Source of the DNA: Mercenaria mercenaria
Taxonomy: Eukaryota; Mollusca; Bivalvia; Venerida; Veneridae
Direction: 5' to 3'
Length of the DNA stretch: 64,000 bases
Assembly: GCF_021730395.1 (NCBI RefSeq)
Contig: NC_069361.1
Location: 64,923,001 to 64,987,000 of the forward strand
Below the pieces are notes generated by a model, which saw only the letters and a list, made by a program, of their open reading frames with translations, was not told the origin of the DNA and searched no databases. The translations under genes were made by a program, and so were the position numbers. Below are positions 13,373-25,300 of the stretch, one piece after another; the stretch's first letter is position 1; every line of letters starts with the position of its first letter.

Positions 13373-13804
13373 CGCATCCAAAAGAAGTTACTTTACTGCA
13401 AACTCTGGCGTATGCCATAAAATTAGACTGATAAAGAGAACTCATGAACTTTACATGGAAACAGTAACAATAACATTAAACATGATGCTTTCAAATGCAA
13501 AGCAGAGTCGGATGCTTATGTAATTGTCATATCATCACTTAAAGTGGCAAACGTCCACAGCTAATATTACAGGTATATTCCTTTTAAACAAGCAATTAAA
13601 AATGACAATATTGAATTACTGAGAAATATATTATGCTATATGTTCAGTCTGAAACACTCCCTACACTTAAACAGTGTTAACTGTCTAGAAGGAAAATCAC
13701 ACCAATAAAACAATTGTCGTAACGGTTAAAATCCAGTTAATTTTCGCAAACATTCACTGGACCTTACACAGCTGAAGCACTGTTCACCATCATGTAACAA
13801 AGTG

Positions 13805-14990
13805 TCATAAAAACTTTGGTAGCTTCAATTGTTGCAAGTGCCTATATTTAGCGTACTTGATTTTCGCCGGATTATTTGATTCAGTTTTCAGTTCTGTGTC
13901 AAAGGGAACACCGGCGCGTGTAAAACGTCTTTGCATTTCCAGAAATTGATCACTGTAGTGCAGCTTAAATTCTATTATCCCTGATCGGTTGTATTTCAGC
14001 ACTCCCAAGTCTGTGACAACATGATCCCCGGCATTTACCCCTGGACGTATTGAATTATAATATTTCAGTGTGCTGTACGTTTTGAAGAGGTCGTATGCTA
14101 AATATTTGATATCTCTGTTCTAATCTAGCGTAACATAAACTGCTGGGACAAAAATATCTCGATTGCGAATTCTTCGTTCAATTTTACTGTGGATACTGTC
14201 CACCGCCATCTGTGTGTGACCTTTCTCCAAATATTTCTGGTAGATCATGACATTATTTTGGACTGGATCATAAGCAACGCATTTGCAACAGTTATATTAC
14301 GATTGTGGTAACCACATCCGTCACCGAAAATTATCATTTCTTCTACTCCGGGTTCAATAAGTGTCTCCAAAGAATCTGTCAAGCATGACGCAAATGCATC
14401 GGCGGATAAATCAACTCTCCCCCGTGCCAGAAATAGCATGCAACATCTTTATTAGCTGCATTGTAAACAGCAAAATTGTGACCTGAAGTACAGTGCACTT
14501 GCTTTTAATTTTGGGCTCAGTAAAGCGGACTGCATGTCAACTGAAACTAGTTGAGCTGTTTTGTTCAAGCACTTTCTTTGTCATAATCTTTGTCAGTACG
14601 TGCTTTGTCTTTTCGTCTTATATGCTCTTGGTATATATTTTCTTACATATTGCCACACTAACATAAATCACACTGGCTGAAACAGTGCAAATTTAGTGAA
14701 AGATACACTTTTCTAAAACTACAGATACCAACAATATCTTTTTTTTTGACAAAATTGAATTGTTTGAAAAATGGGTTTCAAGATATGTTTTTACTCGAAG
14801 AATGATAATAATGTGAGGGTATTTTTGGAAGCGAATCTAAAAATTCTTGAACATAACTCATACCCTCGGACAAAAAAGATTTTGTGTTTGTCTCAACTTC
14901 GTCAAGTTTCTCCTCTAACCAGTCATAAATTCTCTCGCCTGTTCCTAGAGTTGCTAAAACAGCTGTTTGCACACTACAAATTGTTGACCA
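13805..14990 (-). pseudogene. decayed DDE-type transposase, family not named
   Basis: Minus-strand pieces appear in protein order. The first (14972-14778) has LEEKLDEVETNTKSFLSEG and LDSLPKIPSHY. The next has SVDMQSALLSPKLKASALYF near 14540-14480. Then come FGDGCGYHNRNITVANALL (about 14345-14262) and EKGHTQMAVDSIHSKIERR. The last (to 13805) has the conserved tail ending in KYRHLQQLKL. The Asp in VDMQ, the Asp in GDGCGYHNRN and a later acidic or replaced position after GHTQM fit a DDE-type catalytic core; the usual Glu after QM is Ala here. Several frame changes and stops interrupt it, so it is dead. I recall related transposon-derived proteins from other bivalves but cannot name the superfamily with confidence. 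Confidence 0.65.
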
Positions 14991-15077
14991 TCTGATTTTA
15001 GAATATGCTGCAACCGGTGCTTTCTATTAATTCCTACAGTTTGTAGTTGTAGTATCTGTATTAGCCCTTTTACATAT

Positions 15078-15314
15078 GAGCCGTGCCATGAGAAAACCAA
15101 CATAGTGGCTTTGCGACCAGCATGGATCCAGACCAGCCTGCGCATCCGTGCAGTCTGGCCAGGAGGATCCATGCTGTTCGCTAACGGTTTCTCTAATTGC
15201 AATAGGCTTTGAAAGCGAACAGCATGGATACTGACCAGACTGCGCGGATGTGCAGGCTGGTCTAGATCCATGCTGGTCGCAAAGCCATTATGTTGGTTTT
15301 CTCATGGCGCGGCT
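15078..15314. mobile_element. GAGCC palindromic MITE, copy 1
   Basis: A near-perfect 237-bp foldback with ends GAGCCGTGCCATGAG and CTCATGGCGCGGCT, flanked by ATAT on both sides (15074-15077, 15315-15318). It matches copies at 45157-45352 and 57579-57812. There is no coding capacity. Confidence 0.92.
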
Positions 15315-15318
15315 ATAT

Positions 15319-17756
15319 ATTCTTTTCTTGACCCAATTCAGACTTCAAAACTGTTAAAATATTTTTTTCTTTGTCTCTTATTTATATTATTACACATCTT
15401 TTGTCTGTCATATCTTTTGGTACAAGTTTTCCTGCCCATTATTCTTTCATTCTTATCTTTTACATACTTTAATTTCCATCATTACATTTCGCCACTCCTT
15501 TGTAACTTTTTCCTTTTATTCTTTGAAGTTTATGAACATTCTTTTCCAGTTTAACTGAATTACTTTTTCCCTTTGTAATCTATCTGATTTACTTTTCACT
15601 GGTTTATCAGCCAACACTGCGATATAATCTTTCTCGATACTCGTACAACATGTAACGATCGTCATTTGTCTGTATGATTTCTACTCTGTCAATAACTGCT
15701 ATTTGTTGAGGTTTATTTATTTGACTCTGGTCGGAATTAATTTCAGCTGTTGGATTTATATCAATCTTGTTAGTATAAGTCTCTTTCTAAGATCGAATTT
15801 CTCCCAATCCTATTTTATTTTCACTGAAGTCAAATTCTTTTTTCATCTGCTACTTTTAGTTTTTCTGTTGTTTCTTTTCTTTACTTCTTCAGAGCTACTG
15901 TCTGCACAAATATCACTTTGGAAACTTCTTTACGTTTTCGTTTTCCACCCTTATACTCAAATGCATCCCACTCCGGATCATTTCCACTGTTAAAAAATCA
16001 CAAATGTCAACTTTTTGTACATCTGTGTCACTTTTAGAGGATCATGAGGAAAAATTGATCTCATGCCCGATATGGCAGAAAATCGATATCAGGGAGACAA
16101 CAGCTATATGGTATTTTAACGGGTGACCGGCATTGCGATGTCGATGTCTATTGCCTCCGGGTATTATTACCTGGATGTTTATTTCAATTTCAAGAGGTTT
16201 TCCATAAGAAAGCATAATTGACATGCACATTTTGTTACAAGAAGGGACTTTTCATAAGAAATTAAAAAAGTCATTTCTACAATAACAATACTTAATATGT
16301 AGTTTCTTAAATACCATTTCGTATTTTTGTCTTTCAAGTCACAAAATGTCAATAAATAAAACAAATAAATTTTAGAATCATGTCGTTTATAAAAGTAAAT
16401 ACTGATCTTTCTTTTGTTTGTTACATCATAGCATATGTTATCAAATGTTTCAGACTCCAGGTTAAAATCCTGATAATGACTTTGTAAGATTTTTACAACC
16501 ACGTCCATTTTTAAGTCGCAAAAATGCATGAATAAAAACGTGTTTTTTTTTTGTCGTTGTTGTTTTTTTGAAAACGGTTGATTACAATTTATACTATTAC
16601 ATGTGTAGATTTTAATTTTTGGTTGAACTTTGGTAATATTTTTGCACCTAGGTTTCTTGTTTTTAGTAATTTTGTTATTAAGTAAAACGTGTACATGCCC
16701 TTCTTATTTCCACATGATCCAGTTTTCTCTTGTATATGTTCAGTATCATTTAGATCTCATTCCTGACAAAACAGGTCCTTGGAATAACTATTATATTCAC
16801 TTGTCACACTATTTTGTTCACGAGTCACATCTGTTTAAAATACTTGTCCATCTTTAATTTTGATAAACACTTTTGTAGATGATTCTCTAACATTCTCTTC
16901 TTGAATCTTTTTCATTATTGGATTTATCTGTTATTTCGGATACTTTTTTTGCAATTTGCATCAGAAGCTTTCCTGTTGATACTGACATCTTAATAGTTCA
17001 GTGGTTCTTTCCCTGGCTCATAAATATTACAATGTATGCCATATGCTCGTAGAAATGTGAAAAATTTAGCCTTTCGTCTGGAAAATTAACATGAAGGCAC
17101 TTCAGATGAAAATATTTAGCACAATTTTCGTAATAGCATCTAATGTAGAACTGTCCATTTGGTAAACTGACAAGGTATGGCCAAGTATCAACTATCTGGT
17201 GTAACAAAAGAAAATATCTGAATCAAAGTATTCAGTAAAATCGGGTCTGTAATGGTATATATGACATTTATAACTTTGTACATTTGATCCGTCAGTGGAT
17301 TACGTTTAGGACATGTTATAAATGACAAAGATTAATTAAAGGACCTAGAACTATCACTGAATGTAAATCCCGCTCTCCCCCAGAATACCGCTTGGGCACA
17401 GGAAAACCATGTACTTTATTGTAAAACAAGCTTTACTGAAATTGTCAAAGGACTGGAAGATGCCGATGATATTTACAAAAATTATAGTTTAATTGGTATC
17501 TGTCCATTGATTGCTGAGATATAGTGACGACAAAATGTGCACGGACGGGCAGACGGATGGATGGACATTCCTAAAATTGATACTTAAATAGCTATATTTT
17601 AGCCATGTAAAAGAAGTTATAAAACAACACAAGAGTCAATAAACTTACGTAACGAATGGAATTTACTGTTATTTATTTCCCTTATCAAAGTGTCTGTTTG
17701 TAAAAGCGGACAGACAGACAGACAAACGGACAGACCAAGTGAATAGTATACTCGTC
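15319..17756. other. no gene recognised
   Basis: T-rich DNA whose frames are low-complexity Phe/Leu strings. A (CAGA)n-like microsatellite lies near 17708-17735. I found no exon with good splice sites. Confidence 0.5.
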
Positions 17757-18087
17757 TTTAGGTAGACACGTTTGGTAAACCGGAAGTGATGGCGTAACGT
17801 CGTTTATCCGGAAAATGTACAGTAAAGTCTGGTTTCGGCGTACGGAAATAAAAAATCATGTTATGAATTAATGCCAGCCAGAGAGTAAACTACTATGGCA
17901 TTGTTACTATCTTTCTAAAGTTAAAACAATATATTAAAACATCTGACAAATTAAGATATTAAATTATTCAAAATGATGTCTTAAAATAAGCGAAAATGTG
18001 CGGTTTACTTTAATCGTGGTCAAATATCTCAGCAATAAGCACACGAACCTATTATTTTTATTTCAACACCTTATAGGCCATATGCTA

Positions 18088-19130
18088 CGGAAGAGCATTA
18101 GTGCCAGGTGTATGTTATTTATTAAGTTGAAATTTCGAGTTATTAAGTCGAAATTTCGAGTTACTAAGTCGAAATTTCAAGTTAGTAACTCGAAATTTCG
18201 AGATAAGTAACTCGAAATTTCAAGTTAGTAACTCGAAATTTCGAGTTACATATCTTGAAATTTCGAGTTATTAAGTCGAAATTTCGAGTTACTGACTACA
18301 ATAGTTTACGTTGATGAATAGGTCCTGGCCAAGAGTAGGTACCTGGTGTATCCATTGGGTAGCCCTACAGGGTTTGCTCATTGAAAATATCACTATTTAA
18401 ACCATGTTTATTTATTGATTGATTTTGTTGGGTTTAACGTCGCACCGACACAATTATAGGTCATATGGCGACTTCCCAGCTTTTATGTTGGAGGAAAACC
18501 TCAGATGCCTAAACCATGTTTAAGTTTGGAAGGTTTGTTGACCTAGTTTGAGCCCATATCTAAATGAAAGTGTAGTTATAAGTCCGACCAAGATTGGATA
18601 CCTGGACGGATCTAGATTTTGAGGAGAGGTCATAGAAGGAAAGCGGGAAGTATTCAAACTTAGAATATTTCACTAATTTGACCATATCTGGATGGTTTTC
18701 GACCTAGTTCGAGCCCCTACCACATGAATATACTATACATGTAAATGGTGGGTATATATCCTGGATAGGCCTACAGTTTGAAATCTAGAGTAGCTATAGA
18801 GGCTATGGTAGGTCATACAATGTTGTATGGTAGTAAAGGTACAAGTCCCTACATGTTCGGTACAATATGTGGATGTGTAGATAAATGATTCCACTTCGAA
18901 GAATCAAAAGTCGTCCATTACATTGTTGGCCTTTGACAGACAAATTTTGTGGATAAAAGGGCAAGATAGTAACTCGAGTTACTAACTCGAAATTTCGAGT
19001 TAATGAAAAAACGAAATTTAGTAACTCGATTACGTAACTCGAAATTTCGACTTATTAACTCGAAATTTCGGGTTAGTAACTCGAAATTTCGAGTTAATAA
19101 AAAAACACACCTGGCACTAATGCTCTTCCG
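18088..19130. mobile_element. TIR element with minisatellite arms, TA target
   Basis: Perfect terminal inverted repeats of about 25 bp (CGGAAGAGCATTAGTGCC and onward) are flanked by TA on both sides. Inside each end is an array of about 20-bp units of the type taactcgaaatttcgag, itself palindromic (18120-18290 and 18965-19100). It lies inside the TTAA MITE at 17761-19220. No transposase was found, so it is non-autonomous and probably Tc1/mariner-like by its TA target (inference). Confidence 0.85.
18411..18515. mobile_element. SINE tail fragment
   Basis: Contains gggtttaacgtcgcaccgac and tcatatggcgacttcccagc, a dispersed motif I recall from bivalve SINE tails. No tRNA-like head remains. Confidence 0.5.
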
Positions 19131-19998
19131 TAGTATAGTCTGAAATTTTGAAAACAAAAACAGAGTTTAATCAAATTCTACATTGTAGAAAAAGTTTCGA
19201 TTTAAACGTGCAGACTTACCTTAAACTTCGTTTATGGTGATAAAATTAAATAAATCTTTTTGATCAGGCCTACTTATTTTGAATTCTAAGATATCGTATA
19301 ATTTTGGCGTTTTTATTTTTGTTACCTATTCACTGAAGTTCAATCAATTCACGAAAAGCTTATATGTTTCCGCGAAAACTTTTCTTTTTCTTGAAAACTC
19401 GATATATTTTCGCGAAATTTACCTGGTTATCAAATGCAGAAATATGCCACCATAGGAAGGCCTACTTGTCAACCTAAAAACTATAGTATAGCTGTATGTA
19501 AATTACCTGTATTATAAGAATGATTTTCATGAAGTTTTGTTTGCGGAGGAAGAAGGTCACTAGGTCGTGGTAGGTCTTTAAACCGATACCATTCATACAG
19601 CTCCTTTGATTTTAGAATATACCAATTAACGGATCTAATATAGATAAACACTGGGAAGTACGTTGATTTCGTCATCTGCTTTTTTACATTTAATTGAACC
19701 AACATGCCATAATCCTACGGCCTTGAAAATATTCTCTAGTTAAAATTTGATCATTTTCACTTTGTGCTGATTTCTACCCTTTGTGACTGTGCTAAATTTC
19801 ACCCTCTGTGTGACTAACCATATGTACATTAAAGGTTATCAATACAGCTATGAATACCCCTTTATCAAATAAGGTAAAATAAACAAACAGTTGTATTCCT
19901 TTCGATGTTTTGAACACATAGATTATATCAAATATTAATAGGAGTACCCTAGTTGTACCTCATATTGGCTACCTCATATATATTGTCCTACATTTTTA

Positions 19999-20400
19999 GG
20001 GCGACTGTTCAAAGATTAGGTAGACCTATTGGACTCACCCGTGCGTTGGCGTCGGCGTCCTGGTTTGGTTAAGTTTTTGTATGTAAGCTGATTTTTAGTT
20101 ACCACTAAGTCTTATTGGAATAAGTTTTACTAATACACTTATTCATTTTTAGCAGATTTTTGTTAAGTTTTTGTATGTAAGCTGGTATCTTTGTACCCAC
20201 TTAAGGGAATGGATGTAAACTTCACACACTTTCCACTGTCGTGAGCTGATATGCACTATTCAGGTTCCATGACCCTATTTTAAATTTTTACCAAATTATG
20301 CCCCTTTTGCGAATTCTATATTCATACAATTTACAAAGCAGTTGAATAGTCGAGCGTTGCTGTCCTCCGACAACTCTCGTTTATAAAGAATATACATTTT
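19999..20400. mobile_element. repeat-element fragment in arm A
   Basis: Contains gttaagtttttgtatgtaag twice (near 20078 and 20163), ccaaattatgccccttttgc and a 3' end near gtcctccgacaactctcg. These strings fit a dispersed tandem-core element of bivalves (recalled). It is missing from arm B. Confidence 0.55.
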
Positions 20401-20418
20401 ACTTATTAACAAAAGACT

Positions 20419-21727
20419 ATTCTTGCATAAAAACTACTTTTTTCACTGGATCCGCCCATGTTTTAACGGGAGAAAAATCGTGTGCAAACAAGGCAATTCA
20501 CGTGCTGTTAATACATGATTTTTGGTTGCGGGTTTATCCCGCAAACAAAGTTAAGTGTATTTCTGACAATCATGTAGCATCTTTATTTGATTCCAAATCA
20601 CAACTAAGGGAATTTGTTCATGTGCTACACAAAGTAGTCCCATTCATGAACAATGCGGATGAATTATCAATGATCAAGCATTTCTTATTCATCCTCTATC
20701 CATTCAGACTGGCCATTTAGATTATATAAGATTTGTCAATGATTAGGTATTCCAGCCCATGGTTACATCACTGACTTCCAGCTGTTCATGTAAGGTCAGG
20801 CAGAGTTTATCTTAGATCAAGGCATATTAGTATTTGTTTCTTATACATGTATATTTATAGATTGGCATTTAAAATGAAAATAAACCTAGCAAAACCCGCA
20901 ACCACCAGACATCTCAAGGGTTTGATTATTTTTGAAATGCTTTGCAAGGGATATATGTAGATACTTTTGCGCACACTGATATTTGGCATCTGCGTCCTGT
21001 TTCCTCATAAACAATCTCTTCTTGTAGCATTATAGATACAATGTAATCCATAGTATGTTAAGCTGTATCTGTTTCCACCCCAAACGTACTGCCCTCATCA
21101 ATGTACGCACTAGCTTCTCTTAGAGTTCACTCCCTTAACAAAGCGTCTGTTCAGTTATTGTAAATAACTGTGAATAAATAAGTATCGCTTGTAAGTTGTG
21201 CTATTGTTCGTTTTTAGGTATTATATTTATGATTTTGGTAAGTATCAGTCGGTATGTTTTTATCTAATTTCTCGAAGAATTTATATACGTTCGTACTTTT
21301 CCATACTCCAACTGCGTGTCCGCACTCAATATAACTCAGATGTAAAGTTATTATTCTTTAAACTGTGATCGAGTCCACCAAATTGTGAAGTTATATGAAC
21401 AGTTATTAGTAATTTCATGTTTGTAATAATGAGAAATAAAAAAATCGCTTTAAAAACCTTCAGGATGTGCTTTTGATAGTGTTGTTTATTTTCGGGCCCT
21501 GGATACGGATATTTAAAACATGTTTACCGTTTCCAAGAACAACAAGAATGGCAAATAAAAAATGTACCGGAATCGTCAAGTCATCACATATGAAAACAAT
21601 ACATAAACCGTCGTGAAATATTTTTATGCAAGAATAGCGACAATACACGAGACTTCGGTCTCGGTCACAAACAATCCCGCGGGCTTCTGCAGACGTTAAT
21701 ATACAAAAAACGCGTATTATCCCTACA
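20419..21727 (+). mobile_element. composite non-autonomous element, copy 1
   Basis: Starts ATTCTTGCATAAAAAC and ends ATTATCCCTACA. An inverted copy of the start motif (tttttatgcaagaat) lies near 21624-21638, followed by a terminal block that is a full palindrome in copy 2 (42921-43907) but lost one arm here. The ends agree in both copies. Short frames within show no known transposase. An element with its own inverted repeats (20525-20902) is nested inside. Confidence 0.8.
20525..20902. mobile_element. small element with 11-bp TIRs, nested
   Basis: A 378-bp segment bounded by GTTGCGGGTTT and its perfect inverse AAACCCGCAAC. It interrupts the composite element relative to copy 2, where the sequence runs uninterrupted. 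About 26 further bases to 20928 are also copy-1 specific. A 66-residue frame inside has no recognised domain. Confidence 0.65.
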
Positions 21728-22129
21728 AAAAACAAGAATCCTTATATTAGGTGCAAAAAGTTTATTCATTTTCAACATTTGATTAAGCATACATTTTTTT
21801 CTTTAAATAAAGTTTATCTTTAATTTCGAAAATGTGTGTTTTATTTAGCCATGTATATTCTTATGCACCTGGCCTTTCGAAAGAAACATGTAATAAGTGG
21901 CCACTTTGCTTCCCGAATGGTTCAGTTACTAGAACACTAGTTACATTATTAAGTATTCGTACTTTTCTTCATCTAAGTCAACACGACCAACTAAACGCTT
22001 TGTTTGTATTATGTAGCCATTATAAACAACGTGGTTGTTCTCTCAATTCGCGGATCGAAAACGTTCCTAAAATCACAGTCATACCACAGCACATTATTCC
22101 GAACATTTTCCGAGTAACCATTACAAAAG

Positions 22130-22330
22130 AAGAAATGCCCCCGAGTTATTTTGTAAGGACATTCCTATTATAAAAAGTTCATATCTTATCAGTTTATCGT
22201 CTTTATATAGTAGCTGAAATATGCCGCACATCTTCAATTATATAAGGACATGCCTGTTATACAAAATACAATTTTATAAATTAACCCTATCTTGATATAT
22301 AGTAACTGCAATATGCCGCACATCTTGCAA
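22130..22330 (+). promoter_or_regulatory. tandemly duplicated promoter/start region of gene A
   Basis: Two diverged units of about 90 bp, each running from aaggacat(t/g)cct through tatagta to atatgccgcacatctt. The second supplies the real start codon at 22313; the first supplies a decoy ATG at about 22220 that opens a frame of about 24 codons closing before the gene. Gene B has a single unit. Effects on initiation are inference. Confidence 0.75.
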
Positions 22331-25300
22331 GCAATAAGTTTAATATTTATAGCGCATTATGTTCGATCTGATGGACCAGGCGTGGAAACAAAAGTTGGAA
22401 CTGTGACTGGAACTCGATACACCTTCGTATTCAATGGAGTTAGCTACAATGTTTCCAGGTACCTTGGATTGCCATTTGCGAAACCTCCAGTCGGAAACTT
22501 GCGCTTCCAGAAACCAGCACCATACGGAAATTTTACAAACAACACTTTCCAGGCAAAGAGCTTTGGACATTCATGTGTCCAGTACGACCCGATGGGTAAT
22601 GAACCGGACCAAAGCGAAGATTGTTTGTTTCTTAATGTTTTTGTTCCTGAACAGGCCCCTGATACCTCTTCCAGACACGCTGTGATGATCTTCGTTCATG
22701 GCGGGGGACTTGTAACTGGAAGTGCGAAACAATATCCGGCGGATACTCTTGCATCTGTTGGAAATGTCATTGTGGTTACCATCAATTACAGACTTTGGAT
22801 GTTTGGATTTCTTGATATGGATACGCCAAGTGTACCGGGAAATATGGGTCACTGGGATCAACATATGGCTTTTAAATGGGTCAGTGATAACATTGACTCG
22901 TTTGGTGGTGACCCGGAAAGGATCACAATCTTTGGACAATCCGCGGGATCAACAAGTGTGACACTCCAATCTATGTATCCTGAAAATCACATGCTTTTTC
23001 GAGGGGTGATCACTGAAAGTGGAACAATCTCTTTATTAACCCAAGTAATGAGATCTGAAAATATAAACCTGGCTATGTTAATGGCAGAAAAAATGAAATG
23101 CAACACAACGAGTATGAAATCAAAAGAAAGCATACTGAAATGTTTTCAAGAAACGAACGCTGAGAAATTTGTAGAAACATTAGCTAAAACTTTAATGAGC
23201 TCTCCTACGGAGGGACGCGATTTATACTCTTTTTTTACAACAATTGACGGAGAATTCCTAAAAGGAAACCCACTGGAACTGCTAAAAGATATTAATGGTC
23301 TGTCAGATGAGGTGCAGTTTTTACGGTCATTAAATTTGATAAACGGATTCAACACTGACGAAGGGTCTCTCTGGGTAATGGGTCTTCCGGGTGGATTTGA
23401 AGACACATTTAACATTTCGCGTGAAAGTATGAATTCTTTTTATATTCCAAGTATATATCCAATAGTTTTCGGACCGAAAACCGAGATACCGGATGTTGTA
23501 AAGGATATTATCGCTCAAGAATATACAGACTGGAGAGCAGCGGACGATCCAGTTTGTTTGTTACATCAGTTTTCAAAAATGAACGGTGATATTTATATGG
23601 GAGTTCCTGCCATAGAGTACTCAAGGCTCCATGCTCATAGCACAAATGCCAGCAGCTATCTTTACCATTTCGAAGCAGCCCTGAATGGACATGCTATTGC
23701 GTCGCCACGCTGGGTACAAGCTTCCGGCCACGGAGACGAGCTTGCTCCGTTGTTTGGCTTCCAGTTTCCAATGCGTGCTAAGAATATGAGCGTGATTCCA
23801 CCAGAAAGCTGGGAAAAGAAACTGTCTGAGAGATTGATAGGTTACTGGACAGCTTTTGCAAAATATGGGTAAGTAATAAAATGGCTTACTATATAGTGCT
23901 ATATTGAGATCCAAAAGTCCAAAAGGTATTACCAGACTATAAGTGCTCATGGAGCAGTAGCCAGCTCTCGCGTATGTTTCCAGTACATAATTAGATTAGC
24001 TGTTGTTTTATCCACTAGAGCCGAGTCAATCACGACACTGGCCGCCTCTTTATCGGAGCAGGTTTTTCCAACGAATGGATAATTGTGTTTCGGGTTTTAA
24101 AAAATTCTTAACCGAAATGAACAAAAATAATGATTGAGTGAGAAGCGATTATTGGTTCGTTTCTTGACCTGTGTAATAGAGTTAAAAAATTGCACATAAA
24201 TTAGAGACCGTACCATAGCTCTTCGCATACCCTGATTTTTCAAACTAAAGATAAAAATGTAAACAACGGACTCTGTCTATGAAACTTTGAAATAAATGAA
24301 TGACAGTCGATCTTAGTCATAATACTGATTGACAGTGAATGCTAATGACTCCATGTGTTGCAGAAAGGTATTTAGTTTGTAACTGTAATTTCCCATTAAT
24401 TGAAATTCTCCCAAAACTGGTAAAATAATTACTTATATTTGTACAAATCTTATCGTCTTTGCCGTTTGGCAGCTGCAAAAAGGGCAAATATAAAATATTC
24501 AGTGTAAGTAATATTTCACTGGTACTGCCAGTTAGTAAGTTCATACTCTGAACAACACGTCAGAGAAATTTGGGCAGATTTGACCAATTACGACGTTGGC
24601 AGCATTAGATTATATTTTTTCTTTACACAAAAAATGCCGTTAGGTAACAAAGCGAATACGCCGATAATCCGGAGTTCACCGATTATTGTTCCAGTTCACG
24701 CGATGTAATCCAGCAATTAAACTGCATAGCTATTAGCTACTGCTGTTATAGGGAAGTGGTAGAGTGTCTGCCTTAGGTGTGAGAGGTCCTAGGTTCGAGT
24801 CCCAGTTAGAGCTTAACTATTTAGATTCTGCTAAAGCATAGTTTTTCTGTTAATAGACTGTTCCAGATGTTCTAAATTTTTAGCATACAGTATCATGGAT
24901 CAGTATTTAGCAATCCAGATCAAAGTTGAATGTTAAATCAAATGCACCCAATTAGAAAATATTGACTATATTATGTCCCTTTGATGTTTATGCTCTCCAT
25001 GTTCAAGAAGAGTTACATGTCCTTGATCAAAAAATTTTCTTTATCATGAAAATATTAAATGCTCATAACTCCGCACTTCTGGTTAAAATATTGTCTATAT
25101 TTCTGTTTTTGAGAAATATATGGACATTTGTCTTCATTTCAAAGCTTTTTAACTTCAAACCTATGATTTGAAAAACTTAGGTACTATCTCTACATAAATA
25201 TCTGTTTATCCAAATTCTTCTGTTCAGTCTGGTTTGGGAATGAGCTTTTTGCACTATTTTAACATACACAATCTCGTCACAGACAGTGCTTATCGGCGTC

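Larger units (their letters stand above)
17761..19220. mobile_element. TTAA-type MITE, interrupted by another element
   Basis: The outer parts (17761-18085 and 19133-19220) match the element at 60530-61135 in the same order, with shared strings aaccggaagtgatggcgtaa and ttataggccatatg. Ends are AGGTAGACACG and the inverse of CAGACTTACC followed by TTAA (19221-19224); the left target reads TTTA. I infer a piggyBac/Kolobok-like MITE from the TTAA preference. Confidence 0.75.

Noticed and set aside
15270-16857. Phe/Leu-rich membrane-like frames
   Set aside because: Low-complexity T-rich DNA; no Met context, domain or splice sites.
22292-22312. Longer N-terminus for gene A starting upstream of 22313
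   Set aside because: The upstream in-frame codon is TTG, not ATG, and gene B starts at the position matching 22313.
22340-23950. Antisense and other-frame open frames over gene A (and likewise over B, C, D)
   Set aside because: They mirror conserved esterase codons, recur in the paralogue for that reason alone, and have no domains or splice context.
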